This document shows, piece after piece, positions 17,569 to 25,431 of a DNA stretch of 64,000 bases. How positions within the stretch are numbered: position 1 is the first letter of the stretch; each line of letters begins with the position of its first letter. The stretch is from Umezawaea endophytica (GTDB taxonomy: Bacteria > Actinomycetota > Actinomycetes > Mycobacteriales > Pseudonocardiaceae): contig NZ_JANYMP010000018.1 in the NCBI RefSeq assembly GCF_025061645.1, positions 1 to 64,000 on the forward strand. Reading direction: 5' to 3'. The notes below the pieces were generated by a model that saw only the letters and a program-made list of their open reading frames with translations, had not been told where the DNA came from and ran no database searches. Made by a program: the position numbers and the translations under genes.

Positions 17569-19249
17569 CTTCTCCCGGTCACGGGCGATCCTGGTCGGCA
17601 CCTCCGAGTACACCGCTGGATTGGCGAAGATGGACGCCGCGGCCAACAGCCTGGCGGCCGTTCAAGCGCTGTTGACCGGTCCGCTGTGCGGCTGGTCGGA
17701 ATCCCGCGTCACGTCGTTGCTGAACAGACGCACCCGTGACGGTGTCGACCAGCAGATCGCCACCCTCATCCACGACACGACCGACGTGTTGCTGTTCTAC
17801 TACGTCGGCCACGGCCAACTCCTCGACGGCGAGGACCTCGGGATGGCTTTGGTCGACACCCATCGCGACCCCCGCATGCGCTACACCACTTCCCTGCGGC
17901 TGAGCCACCTGCGCCACGAGTTGAAGTACCGCTGCCCCGCTCGGGTCCAGGTCGTGATCCTGGACTGCTGCTTCTCGGGCTTGGCCACCCGCAACACCCA
18001 AGGCGCCGACCTGGCCGAGCAGGTCCGCCTGACCACCAGGATCGAGGGTGCCTACACGCTGGCCGCCTCTCGCGCCTCCCAGAAAGCCGTTCACCAGGAC
18101 GGTGGGGACGGGCTGACCTACTTCACCAAGGTTCTCACCGAGGTCGTCCAAGACGGCATTCCCGGCGCCGGGCCCTACCTGGCCCTCAACGACCTCCACA
18201 CCGAGATCGCCACCCGGTTCCGGCACCTGGACCTGCCCCAGGACCACCTGCGGCCTGAACCGACCACGCTCGTCGTGGACACCGCCGAAAAACTTCCTCT
18301 CGCCCGCAACGCCGCATGGGCCCCAGCGCGCACCACCGGCGAACCAGCGGTGAAGCCAGCCGACTCCGCTGCGGATGTGGAAGCCGAGGCCGTCGACATC
18401 GACCCGCCGTCCTCGGCGACCCCGGCCGAGGAGTCGGAGGCGAAACGACGTGGTGCCGCCCGTGACGCGCTCGAGGGAATCGCCGTACCAGCCGAGATCC
18501 GGTCGGCGGGCCCGAACCTGCGCCTGTGGTCGTGGGCGGTCCTCGCGATCGACGTGGTGGTGTCGGCCTGGCTGTGGTGGTCGGTACCACTGGCGGTGGT
18601 CACCACCGTGGTGGTCGTTCTCCTCGTGGCCGCGAAAGTGCCTACCGAGGTGTACCGCGTCAGGCTCACCCCTCAGGTGACGATCCCCGCCGAAGCGGTC
18701 GCTCCCGACCACTGGTACCGCTTCGGCAGGTCCCGGCCGACATGGTTCCTGAAGCCCTTCGAGAGCGTTCTGGTGGTGTTCGCCCCCACACCGGCATCGC
18801 CACGCGTGCGGTCGTTCGCGCGGCCGAGCGGTTGGCGGTTCAGCGGATGGTTCAGCGTCCGATCGAGCGAACGAGGGGGTGGAGTGTGGTTCGACCTGGT
18901 GGACCTGGCGCACGGCCGTTCCCTGGAGCACTGGTACGTCGAGTCCGGTGGTCGTTCGGATCTCAACGAAGGCTCGTCGCCGACAGGGCTGGTGGGGCTG
19001 CAGGTCACCGCGGGCAACTGCTCGGCCAAGGTTCGGTGGTCGTCACCCGGCGTGCTGCATCGGCCGACAGGAATCCTCAAAGAGGGCTGGCGGCGGTCTT
19101 GGTGGTCGGATGGGTTCGACGAGGTACTGCACTCCGGTCTCTACCACCTCCGCGCCAGCCGAGCCCGCAGACTCGAGGCTGCCATCCGGCGCCACCGCCC
19201 GGATCGACCGACTCCGGATGTGACGCGGCAGCGGAGCAGCGAGGAGTAG
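17555..19249 (+). CDS. Caspase-family peptidase with C-terminal membrane module
   Basis: Protein of 564 aa. The N-terminal 250 residues are a caspase-like (peptidase C14) domain: RAILVGTSEY at the start, catalytic His in YYVGHGQL near 90, and catalytic Cys in ILDCCFSG near 140. A low-complexity linker follows, then two adjacent hydrophobic helices near 325-370 (WAVLAIDVVVSAWLWW and VVTTVVVVLLVAA), and a beta-rich cytoplasmic C-terminus of about 190 residues that I do not recognise. With the EACC1-like gene overlapping its start this forms a two-gene death-effector-like module. Predicted activity is proteolysis of cellular targets; no target is visible. Confidence 0.85.
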   Translation: MSVIDFSRSRAILVGTSEYTAGLAKMDAAANSLAAVQALLTGPLCGWSESRVTSLLNRRTRDGVDQQIATLIHDTTDVLLFYYVGHGQLLDGEDLGMALVDTHRDPRMRYTTSLRLSHLRHELKYRCPARVQVVILDCCFSGLATRNTQGADLAEQVRLTTRIEGAYTLAASRASQKAVHQDGGDGLTYFTKVLTEVVQDGIPGAGPYLALNDLHTEIATRFRHLDLPQDHLRPEPTTLVVDTAEKLPLARNAAWAPARTTGEPAVKPADSAADVEAEAVDIDPPSSATPAEESEAKRRGAARDALEGIAVPAEIRSAGPNLRLWSWAVLAIDVVVSAWLWWSVPLAVVTTVVVVLLVAAKVPTEVYRVRLTPQVTIPAEAVAPDHWYRFGRSRPTWFLKPFESVLVVFAPTPASPRVRSFARPSGWRFSGWFSVRSSERGGGVWFDLVDLAHGRSLEHWYVESGGRSDLNEGSSPTGLVGLQVTAGNCSAKVRWSSPGVLHRPTGILKEGWRRSWWSDGFDEVLHSGLYHLRASRARRLEAAIRRHRPDRPTPDVTRQRSSEE

Positions 19250-19262
19250 GCCGGCCGTTCAG

Positions 19263-19291
19263 CGTTCCCGAGGGAACTTCCCTCGGGAACG
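19263..19291. terminator. Hairpin between convergent genes
   Basis: A perfect 12-bp inverted repeat CGTTCCCGAGGG / CCCTCGGGAACG with a 5-base loop lies just after the caspase stop and before the convergent SDR gene stop. A second, overlapping 10-bp repeat (CGATCCCACC at 19290-19299, mate at 19328-19337) follows. There is no T-run, as is usual in actinomycetes. It can serve as a terminator for both genes. Confidence 0.7.
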
Positions 19292-19337
19292 ATCCCACCG
19301 CAAGACCGGGAAAGATCAAAGATTCCTGGTGGGATCG

Positions 19338-20804
19338 TCACCAGGGCGACGGCTCGAAGTCCTTCAAGAAGCAGCCGTACAGGTCGACGCCCAGCTCACC
19401 CTGGACGATCGGGTCGTAGACGCGGGCGGCGCCGTCGACCAGGTCGAGCGGCGCGTGGAAACCCTCGTCCGCCAGCCGCATCTTGGTGGGGTGCGGGCGC
19501 TCGTCGGTGATCCAGCCGGTGTCGACGGCGGTCATCAGGATGCCGTCGGTCAGCATCTCCTCGGCGCTGGTGCGGGTCAGCATGTTCAGCGCGGCCTTGG
19601 CCATGTTCGTGTGTGGGTGGCCCGGCCCCTTGTAGGCGCGGCTGAACTGGCCCTCCATCGCGGACACGTTGACGACGTACTTGCGCCGGGCGGGCGCCGC
19701 GGCCATCGCCGCGCGCAGCCTCGACACCAGGATGAACGGCGCGGTCATGTTGCAGAGCTGCACCTCGAGCAGTTCCAGCGCGTCGACCTCGTTCACCCGC
19801 TGGGTCCAACTGTTCTCGTCGTGCAGGTCCGGCAGCAGACCACCCGCGTCGATGGCCGTGCCGGTCGCGATGCGCGCCGGGGAGGCGGAACCGGCGGTGA
19901 GCGCCAACGCCGTCAGCGCGTGCGGCGTCGGGATGGAGTGCACCTGCCCCTCCAACGCCGCGGGGTGCTGGTCGTTCGTGTGCCCGAACGTGATCAGCTC
20001 CGGCAACGGGCCGTCCGGCAGGGGAGCGGACTCCAGCGCGGCCAGCGGCGCGTAGGACTGCGGCGACCGGCGCACGGTCTGCGCGGCGTTGTTGATCAGC
20101 ACGTCCAGCGGGCCCGCCGCGGCGACGGAATCGGCCAGCGCGATCACCTGCGACGGGTCGCGCAGGTCGATGCCCACGATCTTCAACCGGTGCAGCCAGT
20201 CCGCGCTGTCCGGCATCGCCTTGAACCGGCGGATCGCGTCGTTCGGGAACCGGGTGGTGATCGTGGTGTGCGCGCCGTCGCGCAGCAGCCGCAGCGCGAT
20301 GTACATGCCGATCTTCGCGCGACCGCCGGTGAGCAGCGCCCGACGGCCGGACAGGTCGACGGACGCGTCGCGGCGGCCCCGGTTGCGGGCCGCGCACGGC
20401 GGGCAGAGCTGGTGGTAGAACGCGTCCACCTCGGTGTACCGGTTCTTGCAGGTGTAGCAGGCCTTCGCCTTGATCAGCGTGCCCGCCTTCGCCCCCGGCG
20501 TGCTGTCCTGGAGCAGGATCCCCTGCGTCTCGTCGTCGATGCGCTGCGGCGACCCGGTGGCAGTGGCCTCGATCACGGCGCGGTCCGCCGCGGACTCCGC
20601 GGCGCGGCGGGCGGTGCGGCGCATCTTGCGGACGGTCTTGAAGATGCCCGCGGTGGCGCGGCGGACCGCGACGGCGTCCGGGTGCTCGGTCGGCAGCCGC
20701 TCGACCTGCGCCAACACCTCCAGGCAGGTCGCCATCAGCGCCGGGTCGATCCCCGCCACGTCCTCGCCGGAGTCGATCGCGGCCTCGTACTCGGTCACCG
20801 TCAT
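19338..20804 (-). CDS. SDR-family oxidoreductase with N-terminal zinc-ribbon extension
   Basis: Protein of 488 aa, much longer than a typical 250-aa short-chain dehydrogenase. The first 110 residues are helical (RAAESAADRAVIEA), then a CxxC...CxxC zinc-ribbon-like segment (CYTCKNRY and CPPCAARN), then a Rossmann SDR domain with RRALLTGGRAKIGMYIA for the cofactor site, DVLINNAAQ, and a late SAMEG...YKGPGHPHTNMAKAA that stands where the usual Tyr-xxx-Lys pair sits. Substrate unknown. The cofactor motif is TGGRAKIG rather than TGxxxGxG, close to the related TGGRxKIG subgroup of large SDR proteins. Confidence 0.82.
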   Translation of the reverse strand: MTVTEYEAAIDSGEDVAGIDPALMATCLEVLAQVERLPTEHPDAVAVRRATAGIFKTVRKMRRTARRAAESAADRAVIEATATGSPQRIDDETQGILLQDSTPGAKAGTLIKAKACYTCKNRYTEVDAFYHQLCPPCAARNRGRRDASVDLSGRRALLTGGRAKIGMYIALRLLRDGAHTTITTRFPNDAIRRFKAMPDSADWLHRLKIVGIDLRDPSQVIALADSVAAAGPLDVLINNAAQTVRRSPQSYAPLAALESAPLPDGPLPELITFGHTNDQHPAALEGQVHSIPTPHALTALALTAGSASPARIATGTAIDAGGLLPDLHDENSWTQRVNEVDALELLEVQLCNMTAPFILVSRLRAAMAAAPARRKYVVNVSAMEGQFSRAYKGPGHPHTNMAKAALNMLTRTSAEEMLTDGILMTAVDTGWITDERPHPTKMRLADEGFHAPLDLVDGAARVYDPIVQGELGVDLYGCFLKDFEPSPW

Positions 20805-20940
20805 GCCCTACTACCGTCCGTGTGTCGCCTGCTCAGGGGGTCCCGCAGCACTCTACCGGCGGCGCGGCGACGCCCTGTCCAGTGAGAAATCCGTCGCCGT
20901 AAGGGTGAAATTCACGTGAGCCAGGGCTAGGGTGCCCCGC

Positions 20941-22149
20941 ATGCCAACAGCGGATGGTCCGCGCGTGAAGCGACTGGCGCACCCCGACGCAGACGTCCGA
21001 GCACGGTCGCTCGGCCTGCCACGGGGTCGCCCGGTGATCGCGCTCTTCTCCTCCGGCGAGCCCCTGACCACGGAACTGGGTGCCGAAGTGCTCCCGCTGC
21101 TCCGCCGCGTCGTCGCGGGTCGGGACGCGGTCTTCATCACCGCGGGGGCCGACGTCGGTGTCGTCCACCTGCTCGGGGTCGCGCTGGAAGCCGTCGAGGG
21201 CAAGCTGCCGTCGTTCGTCGCCGTCGCGCCGAGCGGCCGGGTCGTGACGGGGGAGGACAAGCCCGCCGACGGTGAGCAAGCCCTCAACCCCCACCACGAC
21301 GCGGCCGTCCTCGTGCCCGGCAAGAACTGGGGCGACGAGACGCCCGCCCTGTTCCGGACCGTCGACGCCGTCACCGGCAAGCGCGGCCGGGTCACGGCGC
21401 TGCTGATCGGCGGCGACGCCATCGCCCGCGCCCAGGTGACCGCGCACCTCAGCGGTGACCGGCCGCTGGTCGTCGTCGCGGGCACCGGCGGGCTGGCCGA
21501 CGAGATCGCCCGCGGCACCCTCTCCGAGGACGACGACCTCGCGGTGCTGGTCCGCAGCGGCCGGGTGTCCGCCGTGCACCTGGACGAGGGCCCGGAACGC
21601 GTCGTGGCCGCGCTCGACCAGACGTTGGGCACCAAGCCCACCCCGAAGCTCACCGTGTGGCCGAGGCTGCGCTACCGCGCCCCGGAACCCGTGCCGATCA
21701 TCGACCCCGGCTTCGTGGTCGAGTACCCGCTGCTGGCCGACGCGATCCACGAGGCCAACCGGGTGGTCGCGCCCGCGTTCCACGAGGTCGACGAGACGGC
21801 CCACCGCGAGCGCAACCACGCCAGGCTGTTCATCGTCCTGGCCATCGCCGCGGGTGCCGCCACCATCTCCTTCGGCGCCCTCCAGGCCTGGCTGGCCACG
21901 CAGGCGTGGCCCGGTGTGCTGGTCGCCGTCAGCGGCGCGCTGGCCGCCGCGCTGGTCGCGCTGTCCCGCCGCTACGAGGCCACCGAGGACGACCTCTCGG
22001 CCGCGCACCGCGCGGAAGCCCTCCGCACCCTGTACTTCGACCACCTCGCCGCCCCGCTGCCCGTGTCCGACGCCGAACGCGAGGCCCGGATCCAGGACCT
22101 CGTCAACGCCGTCGCGCGGCACCGCCACGAACCGGTGACCACCTCATGA
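20941..22149 (+). CDS. LSDAT (SLOG superfamily) sensor fused to SLATT membrane domain
   Basis: Protein of 402 aa. The N-terminal 220 residues resemble the prokaryotic LSDAT domain of the SLOG superfamily, the ligand-binding fold also found in TRPM channels: FSSGEPLTTELG, FITAGADVGVVHLLGVALE, and the glycine loop VVVAGTGGLADEIARG near 180. The C-terminal part is SLATT-like: two adjacent membrane helices (LFIVLAIAAGAATISFGAL and WPGVLVAVSGALAAALVAL) flanked by a long helix. SLOG domains are thought to sense or process nucleotide ligands, and SLATT domains to form pores in conflict systems. ATG at 20941 is preferred to GTG at 20932 because AGGG lies 9-12 bases upstream. Confidence 0.8.
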   Translation: MPTADGPRVKRLAHPDADVRARSLGLPRGRPVIALFSSGEPLTTELGAEVLPLLRRVVAGRDAVFITAGADVGVVHLLGVALEAVEGKLPSFVAVAPSGRVVTGEDKPADGEQALNPHHDAAVLVPGKNWGDETPALFRTVDAVTGKRGRVTALLIGGDAIARAQVTAHLSGDRPLVVVAGTGGLADEIARGTLSEDDDLAVLVRSGRVSAVHLDEGPERVVAALDQTLGTKPTPKLTVWPRLRYRAPEPVPIIDPGFVVEYPLLADAIHEANRVVAPAFHEVDETAHRERNHARLFIVLAIAAGAATISFGALQAWLATQAWPGVLVAVSGALAAALVALSRRYEATEDDLSAAHRAEALRTLYFDHLAAPLPVSDAEREARIQDLVNAVARHRHEPVTTS

Positions 22150-22880
22150 GCGACGCCAAGACAGAACCGACGACACCGGGCAAGCCCGGAGCCGCCGCAC
22201 CGGCCAAGTCCGAGGCGCCGACGCCCGGCAAGACCGGCGCCACGACCCCCGCCAAGCCCGCGGCGCCCGGCAAACTCGAAGCCGCCGCACCGGCGAAGAC
22301 CGGGCCCGCGCCCGCCAAGCCCCAGGCGTCGGCAACGGCGGCTGCGTCGACGTCGGCCAGGACCGGCGCCGTGCAGGCGAGGCTCGAAGCGGCCCCGCCC
22401 GCCAAGGCCGAAGCCCCGCCCGTCAAACCTTCGCCGAAGCCTCGGCCGAAGCCCCAGGTCAAGGCCGCCCCGCCCTCGGCGGAGGAGCGCCGCGCCCAGT
22501 TCGTCCGCGTCTACCTCAAGCACCGCGTCGGCGAACGCCTGGACGGCTTCGAACGGGCCCGCGCCAAGTACACCTCGTCCCGCCGCTGGACGGGCGCGCT
22601 GTCCGTGCTGCTGCTGGCCGCCTCGGCGGCGCTGGGCGCCGTCGCCGCCGCGGACGCGACGCGCAGGCCGATGTGGGGCTTCCTGGCCGCCGTCGCCGCC
22701 TCGCTGGCCGTGGCCGTCGCCTGGTACGAGTCCGCGTTCGGCCTCCGCAGGCTGGCCCGCCGGTCCACCAGCGGCGCGGCGCTCCTGGAGATCCTCCAGG
22801 CCCACGGCGCCCCGTCGGACGAGGACGGCGTCGCGGCCTTCGTCACCGAGGTGGAGAGCGTCCTGCGCCACTCCGATTAG
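22146..22880 (+). CDS. SLATT-like membrane protein with Pro/Ala/Lys-rich N-terminus
   Basis: Protein of 244 aa whose ATG overlaps the upstream stop by 4 bases. Residues 1-115 are a low-complexity Ala/Pro/Lys stretch with repeated TPGKPG, APAKSE and APAKTG units. After a charged helix (ERLDGFERARAKYTSSRRW) come two hydrophobic helices (ALSVLLLAASAALGAVAAA and FLAAVAASLAVAVAWYESAF) and a C-terminal helical tail, as in the SLATT class. The pairing with an LSDAT-SLATT protein suggests that both co-assemble in the membrane, the first protein sensing and both forming the pore. That assembly is inference. Confidence 0.72.
   Translation: MSDAKTEPTTPGKPGAAAPAKSEAPTPGKTGATTPAKPAAPGKLEAAAPAKTGPAPAKPQASATAAASTSARTGAVQARLEAAPPAKAEAPPVKPSPKPRPKPQVKAAPPSAEERRAQFVRVYLKHRVGERLDGFERARAKYTSSRRWTGALSVLLLAASAALGAVAAADATRRPMWGFLAAVAASLAVAVAWYESAFGLRRLARRSTSGAALLEILQAHGAPSDEDGVAAFVTEVESVLRHSD
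22180..22470 (+). repeat. Degenerate Pro/Ala/Lys coding repeat
   Basis: Inside the SLATT-like gene the DNA repeats imperfect 24-30 base units encoding APAK- and PGK-type blocks (for example PGKPGAAAPAKSEAPTPGKT). Units vary in sequence, so this is an expanded disordered linker rather than a recent tandem duplication. Confidence 0.65.
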
Positions 22881-23029
22881 GCGAGGTCAAGGCCTTTTCG
22901 CCCTGGACGAGCCGGGGGCGGAACCCTTCGTACCCCCGAACCCAGTGCCTGGGCACACCCGTGCAAGCGCGTCAGACTCCCTCGAAGCCCGGCAGCAGCC
23001 GGGAAGTAACCAACCACAGGGAGAAGCAC

Positions 23030-23518
23030 ATGCGCCTTGCACGCATGCTCTCGACACTCGTGTTCGCCGTCGCGGCGCTGCTGGTCGGCACCTCCGTCGC
23101 CTACGCGGACGTCGACGCGCAGGTCACCAAGCTGTCCCACGGCAACGCCGCGAGCCGCCTCACCTCCGCCGGGATCACCTGGTCGTCCAGCGGCGGGTGC
23201 AGCGACCGCAACAACTCCACCTGCACCTCGTTCGAGCAGGTCAACCTCGCGTCGATCCAGGGCGCGGGCGTGCTGAAGAACGCCAGTGGCTGCGCCCTGC
23301 ACATCACCGGCGGCACCGAGACCGGCCACGCCAGCGGCACCTACAGCCACTGGAACGGCTACAAGCTCGACTTCCGCATGTCGACGTGCCTCACCAACTA
23401 CGTCACCCGCACGTTCACCTCCATCGGTGGCGGCAAGTGGCAGGCGGCCTCCGGCAACATTTATTACAACGAAACGAACCACTGGGACGTCACGTACTAC
23501 AACTGCGGCGGCTGCTGA
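23030..23518 (+). CDS. Small secreted protein, possible M15-like metal-binding domain
   Basis: Protein of 162 aa with a signal peptide (about residues 1-24, ending VAYADV). The mature part begins with a VTKLSHGNAASRLTSAG segment, has four cysteines and a conserved-looking block GTETGHASGTYSHWNGYKLD followed later by NHWDVTYY. The spacing of His and Asp (SHWNGYKLD, then H-W-D) recalls the H...D...H zinc ligands of peptidase clan MD (M15), but the match is weak and activity is not assured. Clear ribosome site CAGGGAGAAG before the ATG. Single-gene unit with its own terminator. Confidence 0.7.
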   Translation: MRLARMLSTLVFAVAALLVGTSVAYADVDAQVTKLSHGNAASRLTSAGITWSSSGGCSDRNNSTCTSFEQVNLASIQGAGVLKNASGCALHITGGTETGHASGTYSHWNGYKLDFRMSTCLTNYVTRTFTSIGGGKWQAASGNIYYNETNHWDVTYYNCGGC

Positions 23519-23559
23519 CCCGACGGGCTTCCTCTGCGGCCCTCGGACCGGTTCCACCA

Positions 23560-23592
23560 CTCGCGCCCCGCCTCACCGAGGTGGGGCGCGAG
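23560..23592 (+). terminator. Strong hairpin after the secreted-protein gene
   Basis: Inverted repeat CTCGCGCCCC at 23560-23569 with its exact complement at 23583-23592; the inner bases CCTC/GAGG continue the stem to about 15 bp with one G-T pair and a 3-base loop. No T-run. Likely transcription terminator for the small secreted protein. Confidence 0.75.
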
Positions 23593-23742
23593 CCGTTCGC
23601 CACCGTCCACAAGGGACGGTCACCCACGTCACGGCCGTGGCGACCACATCAGCCACCATCAGCGGATTGACACCGGACAAGGTCCACGTGACAGCCATTC
23701 GAGGGACTTACCGCCGCCGGACGATGTGGCAAGGTGTCCGGC

Positions 23743-24327
23743 GTGACAACGGAACAGGTCCTCCTGCTGGACGAGTCGGGCAACCAGATCGGCCTGGCCG
23801 ACAAGGCCGAGGTGCACCACGCGGAGACCCCACTGCACCTGGCGTTCTCCAGCTACCTCTTCGACGACCGGGGCCGCACCCTCCTCTCCCGCAGAGCGCT
23901 GCACAAGAAGACCTGGCCCGGCATCTGGACCAACACCGCCTGCGGCCACCCCGCCCCGGACGAGAAGATGACGGACAGCGTCCTGCGCAGGCTCAGGGAC
24001 GAACTGGGCCTGCCCGAGGTCAAGCAGGTGGACCTGATCCTCCCGGCCTTCCGCTACCGGGCGGAGATGCCGAACGGCGTGGTGGAGAACGAGATGTGCC
24101 CGGTCTTCCGGGGCGAGGTCGTGGGAACCCCGACCCCCAACCCGGCCGAGGTGGACAGCGTCGAATGGGTCCCGTGGGCCGAGTTCGTGGAGTCGGTCCT
24201 CAACGGCACCAGGGACATCTCCCCGTGGTGCCGCCTCCAGGTGGAGGAGCTGAACAACCTCGGCCCGGACCCGCTGAGCTGGCCGGTGGCGGACGGGAGC
24301 ACCCTCCCGCCCGCGGCGAAGCTCTGA
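23743..24327 (+). CDS. idi: Isopentenyl-diphosphate delta-isomerase, type I
   Basis: Protein of 194 aa, the usual length for the Nudix-fold type I enzyme that interconverts isopentenyl and dimethylallyl diphosphate in isoprenoid synthesis. Hallmarks: TNTACGHPAP with the catalytic Cys near residue 65, RRLRDELG in the Nudix position, and NEMCPVF with the catalytic Glu near 112. GTG at 23743 is chosen because AAGG sits 9 bases upstream; another GTG at 23734 immediately follows that site. Monocistronic, with a nested hairpin 46 bases downstream. Confidence 0.93.
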   Translation: MTTEQVLLLDESGNQIGLADKAEVHHAETPLHLAFSSYLFDDRGRTLLSRRALHKKTWPGIWTNTACGHPAPDEKMTDSVLRRLRDELGLPEVKQVDLILPAFRYRAEMPNGVVENEMCPVFRGEVVGTPTPNPAEVDSVEWVPWAEFVESVLNGTRDISPWCRLQVEELNNLGPDPLSWPVADGSTLPPAAKL

Positions 24328-24372
24328 CCGGCGTCCACGAGCAGGTCTCCGGGGCAGCCCTGGAGAGCGGCT

Positions 24373-24423
24373 GATTCGCCCTGGGGGAGTCGACCCCTCG
24401 ACCGAGGGGGCCCAGGTCGAATC
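24373..24423. terminator. Nested hairpin after idi
   Basis: Outer arms GATTCG-C-CCTGGG (24373-24385) and CCCAGG-T-CGAATC (24411-24423) pair except for one central mismatch; an inner hairpin CCCCTC (24394-24399) / GAGGGG (24404-24409) closes the middle. Position and stability fit a terminator for idi. Confidence 0.7.
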
Positions 24424-24474
24424 GGCCACCGCCACCGGCGTGCCACCCTCCCGACCCCATCGCATAATCCCCTC

Positions 24475-24906
24475 ATGAACTTCCGAGCCACCGTCCTCCT
24501 GAGCGGCAAGACCGCCACCGGCGTCCAGGTCCCCGACGAGGTCGTGACAGCCCTCGACTCCGGCAAGCGCCCAGCCGTCAAGGTCCGGATCAACGACTAC
24601 ACCTACCGCAGCAGCATCGCCTCCATGTCCGGCGTCTTCATGCTCCCCATCAGCGCCGAAGTGCGCGCGGGCGCCAAGATCGCCGCGGGCGACTCCATCG
24701 AGGTCACGGTCGAACTCGACACCGAACCCCGAGAGGTCGAGGTCCCGGAAGACCTGGCGGCAGCCATGACCCCGGAAACCAGAACCCGCTTCGACGCCCT
24801 CTCCTACAGCGCGAAACGCCGCCTCACCATCCCGATCAACGACGCCAAAACCCCCGAAACCCGCCAACGCAGAATCACCAAGACCATCGAAACCCTGAAC
24901 ACCTGA
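24475..24906 (+). CDS. DUF1905/YdeI-type protein
   Basis: Protein of 143 aa. The first 95 residues match the small beta-barrel DUF1905 (FRATVLLSGKTATGVQVPDEVV ... GDSIEVTVELD), and the C-terminus is the bacteriocin-protection YdeI/OmpD-associated helical tail (DLAAAMTPETRTRFDALSYSAKRRLTIPIN). Function is unknown in the family; the name comes from weak links to bacteriocin resistance in other bacteria. Codons near the 3' end use more A-rich choices (AAA, GAA, ACC) than neighbours. Single gene. Confidence 0.82.
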   Translation: MNFRATVLLSGKTATGVQVPDEVVTALDSGKRPAVKVRINDYTYRSSIASMSGVFMLPISAEVRAGAKIAAGDSIEVTVELDTEPREVEVPEDLAAAMTPETRTRFDALSYSAKRRLTIPINDAKTPETRQRRITKTIETLNT

Positions 24907-25224
24907 CCGGCTGACTCCCAGTCCCAGGCTCTCGGTAGCCGCTAGGGCGTGACCACCCCGCCGCAGAAGGCCCCACCACCCCTTTTTCGGCCCGGTCGTC
25001 GCCTCCTTCCCGGCCCCACGTCCTCCTGCACCGCGGCGCCCTGCCCCGCTTCGCCGCCCCGCACCCTGCGGCTTACCTCGCGGCCCCGCGCCTTACCGCT
25101 CGCTTCCCGACCCTGCGTGCCCCGCTGCCCACCTCGCGGCCCGTGCCCCGCCGCCTCCGCGCCCCAGGTCGCCGCCCCCACTCGCCCGCGCCCCCGCTCC
25201 ACCCCCGCGCCCCCTCCCCACCCG

Positions 25225-25238
25225 AGAGAGCGCTCTCT
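25225..25238. promoter_or_regulatory. LacI-type operator 1
   Basis: Perfect 14-bp palindrome AGAGAGCGCTCTCT. The central CG and symmetric halves are the hallmark of LacI-family sites. It shares its 12-bp core with operator 2, 111 bp away centre to centre, and a LacI-family gene ends this gene group. Confidence 0.8.
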
Positions 25239-25336
25239 GATCCCCACACCCCTCAAATCCCCGCGGACGCGCGGACTTGGACCGGAACTGCCGGTATTCC
25301 TTGACACCCACCCACCCCAGTTCTAGCGTCCGCTGA

Positions 25337-25348
25337 GAGAGCGCTCTC
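25337..25348. promoter_or_regulatory. LacI-type operator 2
   Basis: Perfect 12-bp palindrome GAGAGCGCTCTC, 84 bases before the GTG of the first secreted protein, so probably over or just downstream of its promoter. Identical core to operator 1. Confidence 0.8.
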
Positions 25349-25431
25349 CGAAACTTCCTCGTAACACTCCCAGGGCCGTTCAGGGTGCAGGTTGCCCAGG
25401 ACGCCCCGCTCCCCCCTGCGAAAGGAGAGTC

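Larger units (their letters stand above)
24907..25431. other. 525-bp gene-free region upstream of the CBM/GH16 operon
   Basis: No gene is supported here; an open frame on the minus strand is low-complexity Gly/Arg and is rejected. From about 24950 to 25225 the plus strand is strongly C-rich with many runs of four or more C. From 25220 on it becomes a regulatory region with two LacI-type palindromes and the ribosome site GAAAGGAGA of the next gene. Confidence 0.7.

Noticed and set aside
24942-25307. A 121-residue minus-strand open frame
   Set aside because: Low-complexity Gly/Arg from C-rich DNA, no ribosome site; the region is better explained as upstream regulatory DNA.
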